Source: Paenibacillus sp. LHD-117 (GTDB lineage Bacteria > Bacillota > Bacilli > Paenibacillales > Paenibacillaceae). Taken from it: a DNA stretch of 64,000 bases. The notes below the pieces were generated by a model. The model made no database searches. It was not told where the DNA came from and saw only the letters and a program-made list of their open reading frames with translations. The DNA is taken from positions 62,001 to 126,000 of the forward strand of contig NZ_JAVFVT010000003.1 in the NCBI RefSeq assembly GCF_030929555.1. Reading direction: 5' to 3'. Below are positions 61,925 through 64,000 of this stretch, in pieces (position 1 is the first letter of the stretch; every line of letters begins with the position of its first letter). The position numbers were made by a program, and so were the translations under genes.

Positions 61925-64000
61925 TATGCATTTATTGACGCTGAACGGCGAATGGAAGATGAAGAGAACCGATGAGGCGGAGTGGATCGATGCCGTCGTT
62001 CCAGGCTCCGTCTTCCAGGATTTGCTTCAGGCGGAGAAGATGGAGGATCCGTTCTTCCGGGACAACGAATACGATATTCTCGAGCTGACCAAGTTCGACT
62101 ATGAATACAAGAGACGCTTCTTCGTAGAAGGCGATGCGCTCAATCACGATCAGGTGCTGCTGCGCTGCGAGGGGCTGGATACCCTGTGCGAGCTGTCCGT
62201 GAATGGAACCTTCGTTCTGGAAACGAACAATATGCACCGGACCTACGAGACGGACATCAAGGGGCTGCTTGCGACTGGCTGGAACGAGATTCATGTCGTC
62301 ATCCGGTCGGCGACGAACTACGTGCTGGACAAGGATAAGGAATATCACCTGTCCAGCTGCGCCGACGCGGTGCCTGGCATCTCCCATCTGCGCAAGGCAC
62401 ACAGCATGTTCGGCTGGGATTGGGGTCCTAAGCTGCCGGACATGGGCATCTGGCGGGATATTTCGATATGCGGCCATGACATAGCCAGAATCGAAGACGT
62501 GTACGTGACGCAACGGCATGAGAACGGCCAGGTCGAGCTTGAGATCGCGGTACAGCTTCAGCAATGGTCGGAAGCCGGACTGCGGCTAATAGCAACATTG
62601 GAGACACCGGACGGGACTAAGCTCGAAGCGGTGGCGGAGAACGTCGATCAAGCAAGCAAACTGTCGATCGTCGTAGCCAATCCGGAGCTCTGGTGGCCGA
62701 ACAATTTGGGCAGTCAGCCGCTTTATTCATTGCGCGTGCAGCTGCTGGACGAAGAACGGGAGCTTGACGGGCAGGCTCTAAGCATCGGGCTCCGAAAGCT
62801 GACCATTAGGCAGGAGCAGGACGAATGGGGAGAATCGTTCGAGTTCGAGATCAACGGGAAGAGCATCTTTGCGATGGGGGCCAACTTCATACCGGAGGAC
62901 AATGTATTCGGACGCCGCAGCGCCGAGCGGATGGAGCAGTTGATCCGAAGCTGCGTGGAAGCCAACTATAACTGCATCCGCGTTTGGGGCGGGGGATATT
63001 ACTGCGACGATTATTTCTATGACTTGTGCGACCGATATGGCCTGATTGTATGGCAGGATCACCTGTACGCCTGCGGCGCTTACGACTTTAATGACGATTT
63101 CAAGGAAAGTATCAGGCTGGAGACGATCGATAACATGAAGCGGATCCGCCATCACGCCTGTCTCGGAATATGGAGCGGCAACAACGAGCTGGAATACGCC
63201 TGGGCTTATTGGGGCTGGGTCGAGCGTTACGGAGAGAAGCTTCGTGACGATTATCTCCGCCAGTTCGAGGAGTTCCTCCCGGAGCTGTCGAGATCGCTTG
63301 ATCCGAACACGTTTTATTGGGTTTCGTCGCCATCCTCCACAGGAGGCATCGACGACCCGAATAAAGAGGAGATCGGAGATATGCATTATTGGGACGTATG
63401 GCACGGACGCAAGCCGATTACGGAGTTCCGAACGCTGTTCCCGAGATTCATGTCAGAATTCGGCCTGCAGTCGTTCCCGTTGCTTAAGACGGTGGAAACG
63501 TTCACGCTGCCCGAAGACCGGAACATCTTCTCCTACGTGATGGAAGCCCATCAGAAGAATGGCACCGGCAACGAAAAAATTATGTTCTACATCAGCGAAT
63601 ATTTCAAATATCCGAAAAACTTCGAATCGCTGCTCTACGTGTCCCAACTGATTCAGTCCGAAGGCATGCGCGTCGGCGTGGAGCACTGGAGACGGAACCG
63701 GGGAAGATGCATGGGTGCCGTATACTGGCAGCTGAATGACATTTGGCCCGGCGCGTCCTGGTCGAGCCTTGATTACTTCGGCAGATGGAAGGCGACGCAT
63801 CATGCCGCCAAGCGGTTCTTCGCGCCGGTGCTTGCGTCAGCTTGCGAGGAAGGGACGACGGTTGCGCTGCACGTCACCAACGAGACGCTCGACCAGGTCA
63901 ATGGCGTGCTTCGCTGGCGTCTGATGGATCATAAGTCGGACGTTATCCAAAGCGGAGAAGCCGAGACGTCCATGGACGCGCTGTCCACTCGTGAGATTCT
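61925..64000 (+). CDS. GH2 beta-mannosidase (C-terminus outside window)
   Basis: 692 codons visible from ATG at 61925 (AGGTGGAGA upstream), open to the end. The N-terminal sugar-binding domain starts [15 protein letters not shown]; the mannosidase-specific [19 protein letters not shown] is near residue 160; the GH2 barrel has acid/base Glu in IWSGNNELE (about 420) and nucleophile Glu in [11 protein letters not shown] (about 510), with [13 protein letters not shown] after. It cleaves terminal beta-mannose from manno-oligosaccharides. No signal peptide, so it is cytoplasmic. The divergent AraC gene is the likely regulator. Confidence 0.93.

Overview
The window reads as a chromosome segment from a spore-forming Gram-positive of the Paenibacillaceae (Paenibacillus/Cohnella type). 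Supporting signs are an alpha/beta-type small acid-soluble spore protein, a YtaF-type sporulation membrane protein, strong AGGAGG-type ribosome sites with many TTG/GTG starts, several YesM/YesN and AraC-type sugar regulators, and the Bacillus-like order polA-mutM-ytaF-coaE-...-nrdR. The backbone looks GC-rich; the stretches at about 16.8-25.1 kb and 57.2-58.4 kb are clearly AT-richer.

Layout. 0-8.3 kb: partial catalase, a membrane-anchored TPR protein, a sensor kinase with a Spo0B-like phosphoacceptor box, and a SWIM zinc finger / SNF2 helicase pair. 8.4-14.9 kb: a lipoprotein sugar-binding protein, YesM-type kinase, YesN-type regulator and GH3 beta-N-acetylhexosaminidase, with no permease genes. 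15-16.6 kb: an inverted intergenic repeat and a protein with two tandem HD domains. 16.8-25.1 kb: an AT-rich arsenic island with an ArsN1-like acetyltransferase, two flavoproteins around a cysteine-rich MarR regulator with a shared operator motif, a HEPN-like protein of unknown function, a zinc-ribbon gene remnant, and an arsR-arsB-arsC-phosphatase operon. 25.2-41.1 kb: a BASS transporter, a PhoR/PhoP-like pair, a split ThrE-type exporter with an M20 hydrolase, then pstS-pstC-pstA-pstB-phoU. The pst operon is flanked by two signalling proteins sharing a CBS-pair module, one with a chemoreceptor signalling domain and one with a GGDEF domain followed by an EAL phosphodiesterase. Pho-box-like TTTACA/TTAACA repeats with 11-bp period sit before several of these genes. 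41.2-47.9 kb: housekeeping block polA, mutM, ytaF, coaE, a lytic transglycosylase, a spore protein and nrdR.

47.9-50.9 kb: an intact tRNA-Ala(GGC) followed by four tRNA-derived repeat units. In one unit a tRNA-Ala copy is interrupted in its T-loop by about 200 bp that recur in the other units. A glyoxalase-fold protein, a MerR regulator and an SDR oxidoreductase lie between the units. 50.9-64 kb: plant-polysaccharide utilisation genes: AraC regulator, a frameshifted GH127 beta-L-arabinofuranosidase, DeoR/HAD/MFS, a GntR-LacI hybrid regulator, a GH95-like hydrolase, another AraC regulator and a GH2 beta-mannosidase that runs off the end.

Main candidates for something new: (1) the Pho-box-associated CBS-chemoreceptor / CBS-GGDEF / EAL set around pst, which would link phosphate starvation to chemotaxis and cyclic-di-GMP; (2) the flavoprotein / CC-rich MarR / ArsN1 part of the arsenic island; (3) the T-loop-interrupted tRNA-Ala repeat family; (4) the HEPN-like orphan at 21.0-22.3 kb.
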